A stretch of 19,876 bases of DNA from contig JBJEHD010000025.1 of assembly GCA_051875715.1 (NCBI GenBank), positions 1 to 19,876 of the forward strand. The letters run 5' to 3'. The translations under genes and the position numbers were made by a program. Below are positions 1 through 9,300 of this stretch, piece after piece. Numbering within the stretch: the first letter of the stretch is position 1; every line of letters begins with the position of its first letter. Source of the DNA: DYCT01 sp051875715. Lineage in GTDB: Bacteria; Bacteroidota; Bacteroidia; Bacteroidales; Bacteroidaceae. Below the pieces are notes generated by a model. That model was not told where the DNA came from. It saw only the letters and a list, made by a program, of their open reading frames with translations, and did no database searches.

Positions 1-72
1 AAGTAAACTCGTAAACAAACAAATAATCTGTGAAGTAAAATCAGTCATAGTCAACCTAAACGCCCCCTTGCC

Positions 73-153
73 CACGCGAGTACGCGCGTGACGTTCGGAG
101 CATACTCGCGCGACGGCCTGAGAGTACTCGCGTGCGCCCATGAGGGTATGCTC
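73..153. repeat. Cluster of short inverted repeats downstream of the Crp/Fnr gene
   Basis: The 11-base word CACGCGAGTAC at 73-83 recurs as an exact inverted copy, GTACTCGCGTG, at 124-134. A third, diverged inverted copy (CATACTCGCGCG) lies between them at 101-112. A second exact inverted pair, GAGCATAC at 98-105 and GTATGCTC at 146-153, interleaves with the first. The cluster sits just past the stop codon of the leftward regulator gene, so it could end that transcript, although there is no T-tract next to the stem as in a classical intrinsic terminator. It could also be a degenerate intergenic repeat family. Positions 1-72 hold nothing I recognise. Confidence 0.5.
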
Positions 154-172
154 TCGGATTGGGGCTGTCGTG

Positions 173-745
173 CTACTCTTTGGCGTACTTCATCCGCAAC
201 TTGCTCAACGTCTGCGGCGTGATGTTCAGGTAGGCGGCAATGTATTTCAAGGGGATTTGCTGGATGACTTCGGCGTCGCGCATCTCGATGAACTGTCGGA
301 AACGTGTATAGGCATCGCCCTTGCCGATGTAGAGGTAGCGGCGTTCGAGCGAGTAGAGTTCCTCGATGGCCAGGTTGTAGCCCCAGTTGGCCAGATGCTT
401 CGATTCACGGAACAGCGCGTCCATGTCGGCCTTCGGAATGCGATAGAGTTCGGTCGGAACCAACGCCTCGATGGACGAAATGGCCGGCAGACCTTTATAT
501 ATAGAGTGCATCGACCCGATGGCGTCGCCGGTCACGGCAAACCACAGCGTGTCCTCGCGGCCGTCGTTGTCGCAGTACGACCGCAGCAGGCCTTCCCGGA
601 CAAAATAGTAGTGGTCGTTTCGCCGCCCTTGCTCCACGATGGCTTCCCCACGCCCTATCTTGATCAGTTCCGCACAGGCGGCCACCTTGGCCACCTCTTC
701 GGCCGGCACCGGATAGATGCTGCCTATGATTTCCTCTAATTCCAT
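173..745 (-). CDS. Crp/Fnr-family transcriptional regulator
   Basis: This 190-residue protein has the two-part Crp/Fnr layout. A cyclic-nucleotide-binding-type beta-barrel occupies residues 15-110 (GEAIVEQG, YYFVREGLLRSY, GDAIGSMHSI). A connecting helix follows, then a C-terminal helix-turn-helix at about 163-186 (IPLKYIAAYLNITPQTLSKL), which is typical of the short Bacteroidota members. The cysteine pattern of an FNR iron-sulfur sensor is absent and the canonical cAMP-binding residues are not evident, so the ligand is unknown. The frame is open to an ATG at 808, but I chose the ATG at 745 because it gives the usual family length and because a promoter-like sequence at 778-809 would place the transcript start downstream of the 808 codon. 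The gene is divergent from the M6 protease gene and could regulate it, which is inference. Family assignment is secure; target and signal are not. Confidence 0.9.
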   Translation of the reverse strand: MELEEIIGSIYPVPAEEVAKVAACAELIKIGRGEAIVEQGRRNDHYYFVREGLLRSYCDNDGREDTLWFAVTGDAIGSMHSIYKGLPAISSIEALVPTELYRIPKADMDALFRESKHLANWGYNLAIEELYSLERRYLYIGKGDAYTRFRQFIEMRDAEVIQQIPLKYIAAYLNITPQTLSKLRMKYAKE

Positions 746-777
746 GTCTTGTTCGCTTCCGTTTAGGTTATTGCTTG

Positions 778-809
778 CAATATTACGGAAAACGGCAGAC
801 AAAAGCAAA
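778..809 (-). promoter_or_regulatory. Candidate Bacteroidota-type promoter of the Crp/Fnr gene
   Basis: On the minus strand an exact TTTG (806-809) is followed after 20 bases by TAATATTG (778-785). This matches five of the six fixed positions of the Bacteroidota -7 element TAnnTTTG, with the -33 element at the expected distance. The predicted transcript start, near 771, leaves a leader of about 25 bases before the ATG at 745 and rules out the upstream ATG at 808. It lies in the 245-base divergent region (746-990) shared with the protease gene. No comparably good promoter was found for the protease; TACATTCG at 954-961 is the closest -7-like match but lacks a TTTG at the right distance. Confidence 0.5.
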
Positions 810-990
810 CCTCATCCGCACTATCCGGCCCCACGCCGCCGAGGCCGGCCAAGGCAGGCCGCCGCGCATCCGATAATTCTATTTGACAAACAAGAACCTA
901 TAAAAAGTATTAAATCTTTCCTGCCGCTTGCGCGAACCTATCCAAATTCTCGCTACATTCGATGCCTGTTCACCATCATCCTTATTTATT

Positions 991-2766
991 ATGAGACATT
1001 TCGTCATTTTTCTGCTCGCCCTCGCCTTGGGATGCCTGCAAGGAACCCAGGCCGCCCCGGCACGTCCCGGCACACGCATGCTGCCCCAGCCGGACGGCAG
1101 CACGGTCAGCGTCTGCCTGCGCGGCGATGAGCACCTCCACTTCTACGAAACCACCGACGGCCTCCTGCTCCGGCAAGGGGCCGACCGCTTCTACTACTAC
1201 GCCACCGAGGCCGACGGCCAAGTCGTCCCCAGCCGGTTCGTGGCCAAAGATGCCCACCTGCGCAATGCCGAAGAGGCCGCCTTTGTCCGCACCCTGGACG
1301 GAGTGGCCCTGCGCGCCCTGCTGCGCCCGCAGACCGACGAACCGGAAGCGGCACGCCGCGTGGCACCGGGCCCCATCGCCCCCACCTTCCCCACCACGGG
1401 CACCGTGCGCGGATTGGTGGTGCTGGCCCAATACCAGGACATCCGGTTCTCGTCGGCCGTGACGGCGGAACTCTACGACCAGGTAGTGAACGAGCGCAAC
1501 TACCAGGGCGAACTGGCCACGGGCAGCGTGCGCGACTATTTCCAGGACCAGTCCGACGGCCGTCTCGACCTGGAGTTCGACGTGGTCGGCCCTGTCACCC
1601 TGTCGAAGAACCGGGCCTACTACGGCTCGGCCGTCGAGACCGGCAAAGAACGGGTGGACGACATGGTGTCCGAGGCCGTGAAACTGGCCAAGGCCATGCA
1701 GCCGGACCTGGACTTCAGCCGCTACGACCAAAACGGCGACAAATACGTGGACTTCATCTTCGTCATCTATGCCGGCTACGGCGAATCGCAGGGCGGACCG
1801 GAAGAATGCGTATGGCCTCAGCAAAACACACTGAAGTTCAAGGACTACACCAGCTACAACGGCCTGCGCCTGTCCAACTACGCCTGCACCTGCGAACTGC
1901 GCGGCTACGTGGGCGAGGAACTGGACGGAATCGGCACCTTCTGCCATGAGTTCAGCCACATCCTGGGGCTGCCGGACATCTACGACCCCCTCTACAGCGG
2001 CGCACCCGGCCTGGGCTACTGGGACGTGATGGACGTAGGTTCGTACAACAACCAGGGGCGCACCCCGTCCGGCTATACGGCCATGGACAAATACACGCTC
2101 GGCTGGCTTGAGCCTACCGTGCTCGAAGCGGACCAAGAGGTCACACTGAACGCCATCAGCACCTCCAACGAGGCGTGCTTCGTGGTGTCGGAGACGAACC
2201 CGAACGAATATTTCACCTTGGAGAACCGCCAGCCCCTCGGCTGGGACGCCTACCTGCCGGGCCACGGACTGATGGTGTGCCACGTGGAATACAGCAGCGG
2301 CGTATGGGCCAGCAACAAGGTGAACACCTCGGCCAAAGAATACGTCCACCTCGTGGTGGCGGACAAGAACAAGGGCCTCTATGAGGAGAACGACGGCCGC
2401 GACGTGTTCCCCGGCAGCAGCCAGGTGTGCACCTTCAGCGACGACACCACCCCGTCGATGCGTTGGAACGACGGCACGGCCTCGGGCTGCGCGCTGACCG
2501 ACATCGCCGAGACGGACAACGTCGTCACCTTCCGGTTCCACGCCCCGGCGTCGGCCATCGCCTCCGCCCCCGGCCTCGAACCGGCCCTACAGGTCGCAAA
2601 CGGCCAACTGTGCGTGAGCAACCCGGACCAGACCGCCATCGGGGTCTACACCCCGGCCGGCCGGTTGGTGGGAAGCAGCCAGGCCACCAAAGCCAGCTTC
2701 GAACTGCCGCATGGCATCTACCTCGTGCGCATCGGACAGACCGTACGGAAAGTCTCCATCCGATAG
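991..2766 (+). CDS. Secreted M6-family zinc metalloprotease with C-terminal sorting-like domain
   Basis: This 591-residue protein is predicted to be exported and to cleave proteins using one zinc ion. The start at 991 gives a clean signal peptide (MRHFVIFLLALALGCLQGTQA); the frame stays open to an ATG at 928, which would only add a polar 21-residue prefix. Residues about 25-125 resemble the N-terminal region seen before the catalytic domain in Bacteroidota M6 proteins (PDGSTVSVCLRGDEHLHFY). The catalytic motif is HEFSHILGLPD, with H319, E320, H323 and D329 in the M6 pattern HExxHxxGxxD, followed by a Met-turn-like YWDVMDVGSYN around M347. The last 65 or so residues (VYTPAGRLV, LPHGIYLVRIG, ending KVSIR) look like a T9SS type A sorting domain, though the usual PNP motif is weak. 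It is divergent from the Crp/Fnr gene. The substrate cannot be read from the sequence. Confidence 0.9.
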   Translation: MRHFVIFLLALALGCLQGTQAAPARPGTRMLPQPDGSTVSVCLRGDEHLHFYETTDGLLLRQGADRFYYYATEADGQVVPSRFVAKDAHLRNAEEAAFVRTLDGVALRALLRPQTDEPEAARRVAPGPIAPTFPTTGTVRGLVVLAQYQDIRFSSAVTAELYDQVVNERNYQGELATGSVRDYFQDQSDGRLDLEFDVVGPVTLSKNRAYYGSAVETGKERVDDMVSEAVKLAKAMQPDLDFSRYDQNGDKYVDFIFVIYAGYGESQGGPEECVWPQQNTLKFKDYTSYNGLRLSNYACTCELRGYVGEELDGIGTFCHEFSHILGLPDIYDPLYSGAPGLGYWDVMDVGSYNNQGRTPSGYTAMDKYTLGWLEPTVLEADQEVTLNAISTSNEACFVVSETNPNEYFTLENRQPLGWDAYLPGHGLMVCHVEYSSGVWASNKVNTSAKEYVHLVVADKNKGLYEENDGRDVFPGSSQVCTFSDDTTPSMRWNDGTASGCALTDIAETDNVVTFRFHAPASAIASAPGLEPALQVANGQLCVSNPDQTAIGVYTPAGRLVGSSQATKASFELPHGIYLVRIGQTVRKVSIR

Positions 2767-2774
2767 ACACAAAG

Positions 2775-2822
2775 GCCGTAGGTGCGACATGGATGATTCC
2801 TTTTTCGTGTCGCACCTATGGC
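2775..2822 (+). terminator. Hairpin just after the protease stop codon, terminator or REP-like
   Basis: A 15-base stem pairs 2775-2789 (GCCGTAGGTGCGACA) with 2808-2822 (TGTCGCACCTATGGC) around an 18-base loop, with one G-T wobble. It begins nine bases after the protease stop codon, the right place to end or stabilise that mRNA. The T-rich run (TTCCTTTTT) lies in the loop rather than after the stem, so this is not a textbook intrinsic terminator. The right arm is also the outer end of the larger inverted repeat, so this pairing competes with that one. Confidence 0.5.
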
Positions 2823-3145
2823 GCTCCATCCCTATTTACTTCTCTTTAACGACCCTTACGGACCGCCCTTTTAAGTGCCGGGCCTTCGGCCCTCTTGCCA
2901 TTGCTCCCGCGTTCTTTCGGTCCTTCATGCCATTAGCCTTGTTGTGCCCGCCATTCCTTTTGTGGATAGTGGCACAAAAGTCGCACGAGTGCGTATGGCT
3001 CTCCAAAGCCCATAATGGATTAACAACTCTGTTTCTATGGCTGGTTGTCCGCGAGAGGGCCGAAGGCCCGACACTTAAAAGGGCAGCCCGTGAGGGCTGT
3101 CATAGCCGACACATCCATCATACGAGCGCCGTAGGTGCGACACGA
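2805..3145. repeat. Pair of ~90-base diverged repeats in inverted orientation (REP-like)
   Basis: The left arm (2805-2894) and right arm (3055-3145) are imperfect inverted copies separated by 160 bases. The outermost 22 bases (2805-2826 against 3124-3145) differ at one position, and the inner 27 bases (2868-2894 against 3055-3081) also differ at one position. The section between is more diverged. The right arm folds into two small hairpins: GGGCC-GAA-GGCCC at 3057-3069 and CAGCCC-GTGA-GGGCTG at 3084-3099. The core word GTAGGTGCGACA also occurs a third time at 2778-2789. This looks like an intergenic palindromic repeat family with two units head to head. No transposase gene is present. Confidence 0.7.
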
Positions 3146-3226
3146 GATTCTTTTCGACCACCCCAATACCCCGACAACCCGACAGGCCGTCGGCCCTGCC
3201 ATGCTTGTGATATGCGGCAGATCCGT

Positions 3227-3257
3227 GTGTGGCGTCTTGTAGACCAACGCGCCACAC
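3227..3257. repeat. Small intergenic hairpin
   Basis: An exact 8-base stem (GTGTGGCG at 3227-3234 with CGCCACAC at 3250-3257) encloses a 15-base loop, about 65 bases before the candidate promoter of the giant gene. It has no T-tract. Its role is unknown; it could be part of the repeat cluster or chance in GC-rich DNA. Confidence 0.35.
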
Positions 3258-3321
3258 TACCTAAATACCCCTGCATACGTACAAAAACCGCATTTGTAGG
3301 CTGTTTTGTAGACCGAATTCT

Positions 3322-3353
3322 TTTGCTGGTCTGCCACGAATTTCAGACCTTTG
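3322..3353 (+). promoter_or_regulatory. Candidate promoter of the giant surface-protein gene
   Basis: An exact TTTG (3322-3325) is followed after 20 bases by GACCTTTG (3346-3353), which matches five of the six fixed positions of TAnnTTTG. Spacing is the same as in the Crp/Fnr candidate promoter. The predicted transcript start, near 3360, would exclude the in-frame ATG at 3351 and leave the ATG at 3378 as the first usable start. Confidence 0.45.
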
Positions 3354-3377
3354 CCTTATTCTAAATTCAAGAGAACC

Positions 3378-6300
3378 ATGTTCTATAAATCTATGCGTAT
3401 GATACAGAAACAGACTATCCGACAGCGCAGGCATGGGCGAGGATTGCTCCTTTCCTTGTTGCTTCTTACCCTCACCCTTCCGGGACGGGCCGTGGACTAC
3501 ATCAACATGGAATATGCCTACCAGGCCATGCAGATGGAAAACGGGAAGATCCATCTCCGCTGCATGTTCGACGACTGGGGCGGCTCGCACTACTACGTGA
3601 AGGAGGCAATCCTCTATGCCGTCTACGATGACAACCAGAAGGTGTACATCGGTAAGTTCGAATCCGGCTCGAACGTGTCGGACGCGAACTACTACACCAA
3701 CATCGGCAACAGCAACAAGGCCACCTACTCTGACAACATATACCAGAACACATCCCTGTGGGTCGGCGTGGACTCGTATATGGGAGGGCAGGCCGAAGGA
3801 TACCTCACCGTCACGAACGGATACAACGGGGCCATCAGCGGCTACTACAAGACCTTCTACGGACAATCGACCTACAAACTGGACAAGGGACGCTATGTCT
3901 GCTGGGTGGACAACACCTCCAAGTCCGGCCAGGTGTTCGTCGAGATGGACTGGCACTACCCCACCAAACTGGCCGACAAGAAATTCCGCATCTTCGTCTC
4001 CTATAAATGCGCCGGAGCCAGCAACGCGCCCAACCGGCAGATGGGCGACATATTCACCGGAACCAGCATCGAACAGCCCATCACGCTGGTTCCGGCCTAC
4101 GTAAGCACCGATGCCGAACGGGCCAACCAGATGGAGGTGCGCTACATGCTGCTCAAGGACTTCAAGTCGCTGAAATACTACTACGACGGAGGCGCGGAAA
4201 TCCTACCACTCAGCGGCAACAACGGGGTCTTCTACCTGCAGGCCGACCGAGAATACAAGAACCTGTACCTGCAAGGCGAATACTACTACAGCGACCGCAC
4301 CACCGTGACCGCCACTTCGGACAAGATGGACGTGAAAGCCATCCGACCCATCAAGAACCTGAAAGCCACCACCGTGCAGGACCGCCGAGGCAGCGTGATG
4401 CTGACATGGCAGCTGGACAACCCCTCGGGAGAGGATGCCATCAGCGCCATCGACATGTTCGAAATCCAGCGCGCCACCCAACGGGACTTCTCCGACGCGA
4501 AGGCTGTCACCACCATCCTCATCGAAAAGGACAAAGGCGACTATTCCTACAAGGACTCGACCGACCTGTTCATGCAGATAGGAAGCAACTATTACAGCCA
4601 GTACACCAGGCAAGAAATCTACTACCGCATACGACGCGAACAGACCTCCCTCTGGGGATGGAAGTGCAGCCAGGAAGCCCGAATCAACCGAGACTTGTCC
4701 GTGGCTATCGGCACCGGCAGCAAGGTCACCGTCCCCGATGACTTCGAGGACACGCACCGCCTCCAGATTGACATCGCTCCCTACAACGACACGATCTGCT
4801 ACGACCGATACGGTAATCCCCAGGCCATCGCCGTCCGCGACCCCAAAGCCGGCTACTACCTGGAATACGAGACCCAGCAGTACCTGGGCAACTGGACCTA
4901 CACGGAATGGGAAACCCATCAGGAGAACCTGTCCGACGAGATTGCCGAGAAACTCAACGACGCGAACAACACCGATACCGTCTCGTTCTACTTCACCCTG
5001 TCCCAACCCTGCACCCGCATCCGACCCACAGCCATCCGGGCACGGACCGCACTCGGCGTGAGAGGCGAAGGAGTCGGACTCGACTACCGGGTGTATAGTT
5101 ACGAAGAGGGCGCGAAGATGAAGAGGTTGTCCGTCTCGAAAGGCTTCTACGACGACTACAACTACCTGACCTGGGAGACGAGCACCGACGACTACAACTA
5201 CTTCTTCATCAAACGGCGCGAAGTGACCAAGGAGGGCAACACCGGCGACTGGCAACTCTTGGTGACCAACCTGCAACAGAAATTCTATAAGGACACCGAC
5301 ATCGACCCGCGCAAGTTCTACGAATACCAGGTGTTCCTGGCCTACCAATGCGGCAACCAGGCCTTCCGGCGCGACTCCTCGAACGTCGACCTGGGCTTCG
5401 TCCGCAGCGTCGGCACGGTAGAGGGCTACATACGCTATGCCGACGGCACCGCCGTGCCCAACACCGAGCTGACGGTCGACTCGCCCGACGGCATCTCCTC
5501 CGGCCGAAGCCTCTACTTCCGCGACAACATCCAGTATGCGCACGTCGCCAGCACCGACGAAGCCATCGCCATCCCCGACCGCTGGACCGTGCAGATGTAC
5601 GTGCAGAACGACGACACCGAAGGCACCACGCCACGCACCCTGATGCGCTGGGGCGACTACCGCATCGACATCCAGGACGGACGGCCGTACCTCTCGATTG
5701 GCGACGAGACACCGCTGGTACAGGCATCGGCCATCCCGACGGGCGAGTTCCACCACCTGAGCGTGTCGGTAGACGCCACCACCGACAGCGTGTGGTTCTA
5801 CATCGACGGCAAGCCGGACACGGCCGGCATCCTCAGCCGGAAAAACACCCAAGAACAAGACCTCGTCAACATGGGCGGACAGCCCCAATGGTACACCGTA
5901 ATGGGCACACAGTTGTGCTCAGTGACCTATGCCTTCCATGGGTACATCGACGAAGTACGCCTGTGGAGCAAGACACTGACCGCCGACGAGATAGCCGACA
6001 ACTACAGACGGTTCCTCAGCGGCAAGGAAGTCGGGCTGACAGCCTACTGGCGATTCGACGAGGAGATGCCGCACAAAAACCAGTCGTATGCCGGCACCTT
6101 CATCGACTGGGCCGGCATCGGCACCACCGACACCAAACGGCACAACGGACGCACCTACTACTGGAACGGATCCCGTATGGCCTTCATAAATGCGACTACG
6201 AGCCACATCCCCTCGCAGGCCCAACTATGGTTCAAGGGCACGACCAACGGCAGCGGCTACTACCGCATCACCGGCCTGCCCATCGTGGGCGAAAGCACCT

Positions 6301-9300
6301 ACACGCTGACACCCGTCTCGCCAAGCGGACAGAAGTTCAGCCCCGCAGGCGGCCTGTCCGTCACGCTCGACCTGTCCAACAAGACCAAGAGCAACATCAA
6401 CTTCACCATCACCTCCTCGTATGAATTCAGCGGCACGGTGCTGTACGAAGGGTCGAGCATCCCCGTGCGCGACGTTCAATTCCTGCTCAACGGCGAAGTG
6501 GTGCGCAACAGCGCCGGCATCGCCATCACCACCGACGAGGAAGGCGAATTCAGTTTCTACGTGCCGCGCGGTGCGAACACCATCCAGGTGGTGAAGGACG
6601 GACACACCTTCCTCGACAACGGCTACCTGCTGAACGACGAGGGACAGCCCGTGCGCGAGTTTGAGAAGCAACTGCAGGGCATCCGCTTCTGGGACACCAC
6701 GAAGGTGAAACTGATGGGACGCCTCGTGGGCGGCACCGTCCAAGGCGGCCAGCCGTTGGGACGCTCACTCTCGAGAAACAACCTGGGCGACAGCCTCCGC
6801 ATCGTGCTCCAACTGGAAGGCGACAACAAGTCGTGGATTGTGAAAGACCAACTGAACGACGACATCAAGACCCGCACGGAGCACTTCGAACACCTGAATG
6901 AGGCACACGGCAACGACGTGATAAGCGAACGCCACCGCATCACCATCAAGCCGGACGAGACGACGGGCGAATACGTGGCCCTGCTCTATCCGGTGAAGTA
7001 CAAGGTTGTCGAGGCTTCGGCCACGGGCTACGTCACCCTGTTCCAGGACGGCATGGTGAGCGAGGTGCTCGACCTGTCCGACTCGGTGCGCGTATGGTGC
7101 GACGAGGCCACCTACGAGAAGAACGGACAAAGCGTGACGGACGTGGTGGAATACGGCGCACGCTACGACCGCATCTACCGCGCTCCCATCCAGCTGACCT
7201 TCAAGCAGGTGAACGAGCAGGGCGAGGAGTACTTCGGCAACACCCGGTACGAGTCGGCCAACCTGATCGGTGTCAAGGAGACCATTCCCCTGTACGACAA
7301 GGAAAGCGGACGCTACCTCTTCGGACACCCCGTGTTCGAGAAAGGGCTGTACTACGTGTTCCAGGCTTCGGCCCACGAAGACTACCACTATAACAACAAG
7401 ACGGGCGGCCTCCTCGACCAAGTAGCCACGGGAGCCGGCGCACAACTGCAGGTGCACAACGGATTCAGCACCAACGCCACCGGCAGCACCTACGAACTCG
7501 ACTCGCTGGGCCAGTGCCTGGTGGGAATCAGCGTAGGCAACGTCAGCTACAACATGACCGGTGCCGACGCACTGCAACGGTTCTCGATGACGGCCGTCAT
7601 CGACGAAACGCCCATCGAATCGGACATCCTCGAGGCCTACATCATGGGAGCCAAGGAAGACGAGGCCGGCAAACAAATCATTGCCGGAGAGAAAGCCCAA
7701 CTGTTCGACATTCTGCGCGACCCGCCCGGAGCCAACAGCAGCGCCTGGCTGGAGGCCGGATCGACCTACAAGTATTCCTACCACTGGGAATGGGGCTGGA
7801 AAGCAGGTGTCCAATTCAATTTCAGTTTGGGTAGCGGTTCCACCAACTACCAAGGAGTCATCTCGGGCGGTGTGGTCGAAGCAGGTATCATCAACGAAAC
7901 CAGCAAAGAGCATACCCTCGGCATCGACGCGACCCTCGGCTACGGCACGACCACCGACTACACCTATACCTTCACCGCCAACCAGCGCATCGAAACCAGC
8001 AGCGACCCCTTCATGGTAGGGGCCGATGCCGACATCTACATCGGCGGCATGCAAAGCATCGCCATCACGCCGGTCATCAGCGTACGGGTCATCAACGAGA
8101 CCATGTACAAGCAACTGCAGGGCGGCGAGTCGACCGGCTCGTTGCTGGTCATCGACCAGGCCACCGATGCCGACGGCAAGACGTACTACCTGGTGCGCAG
8201 CGAAGCCGTCAGCCTCGACGCTCCGTTCGTCTCGACCTTCACCTACACGGGCGACCACATCGAGAACAACCTCATCCCCGACCTCATCAAACGACGCAAC
8301 GCCACCCTGTTCACCGGCACGCTGGCGGAAGCCCAGGAACTGGCCGACAAGCGGGGCAGTGTCGTGTACTGGTCGATGCGACCGGCCGGAGACGAGGACT
8401 TCGGCAGTTGCAACACGAACGGCCAAAACCTCGTACGCGGCAACACCCAAACCACGGGAAACTGGAACTATGCCCTCGTCAAGCCGAGTGGAATGGAGGA
8501 CTATTCGTTCAACGACTCCATCTACGACTACAACGAGACCATCGCCACATGGATCAGGTTCCTGGCCTTGAACGAAAAGGAGAAGGTAGAGGTAGGAAAC
8601 GACAAACTGATTGGGAACTACAACGTGAGCGGAAACGCCGCACTCTCCTATAGCGAAGAATACGAGGGCGAACAGGACTCGTACAGATATTTCCAGACCC
8701 CGGGCGTGTTCGACATCTCTTCAGCGGGACCCAGTCTCGGAGAGGCGGGAAAAATCGCCACCGACTTCTTGAATATGGACAAACAAATGTTTGACTCCAT
8801 CCAAGTATCCTTTTCCGGCGTCGAGTTCTCCCTTGGCATCAAGCCGGTAGCAGAAATCAATGTGGAAAAGCCGTCAAACGCCGCCCAAACCCTGTCATAC
8901 ACCCGCCAAACCGGATTTAACTTAGACATGGAGTTCTACTCAAACATGAGCATCGATGTCTATCGGAAAAAAGCCCAGACCTACAGCGAGGAAGACGCCG
9001 CAATCACCAACGACCTCTTCTGGAAGAAAGACTACCAATCGTTCGTCGAGAAGATCATCAGCGAGCAAAGCGGCAACTACTTCGTGAAGTTCGTCGACAA
9101 AGACAAAATCGACCGCTACGGCAGTCTGGTGTACCGCGTCCGGGGCGGGGCCACACGCTGCCCGTTCGAAGACGAGTACAAGCCCCGCTTCTACAACAGC
9201 GACAAGGTCATCAACGAACGTACCCTGCGCATCGAGAATCCGCGCATCCAAGTGGAGGAAGCCAGCGTGAGCAACGTGCCGTCGGACAAGCCGGCCGTGT

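Larger units (their letters stand above)
2767..3377. other. Non-coding region between protease and giant surface-protein gene
   Basis: I see no credible gene on either strand in these 611 bases. They hold a hairpin at the protease end (2775-2822), a pair of long diverged inverted repeats (2805-2894 and 3055-3145) with an unremarkable spacer, a smaller hairpin (3227-3257), and a promoter-like sequence for the giant gene at the right end (3322-3353). The longest open frame across it, on the plus strand from 2711, starts inside the protease gene and has no family-like sequence. Confidence 0.7.

Noticed and set aside
73..153. Possible CRISPR-like array
   Set aside because: The words are short, inverted relative to one another and irregularly spaced, and no cas gene is present.
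140..739. A 199-codon plus-strand frame opposite the Crp/Fnr gene
   Set aside because: It overlaps a convincing regulator with a conserved HTH, and its product has no family-like sequence.
982..2541. A 519-codon minus-strand frame opposite the protease gene
   Set aside because: Same shadow composition; the plus strand encodes a full M6 protease with intact catalytic motif and signal peptide.
2711..3364. A 217-codon plus-strand frame across the non-coding region
   Set aside because: It begins inside the protease gene, runs through both repeat arms, and encodes a low-likelihood sequence.
4203..8450. Two 561-codon minus-strand frames (4203-5888 and 6765-8450) opposite the giant gene
   Set aside because: They are shadow frames of GC-rich coding DNA with no recognisable domains; the equal length is coincidence.
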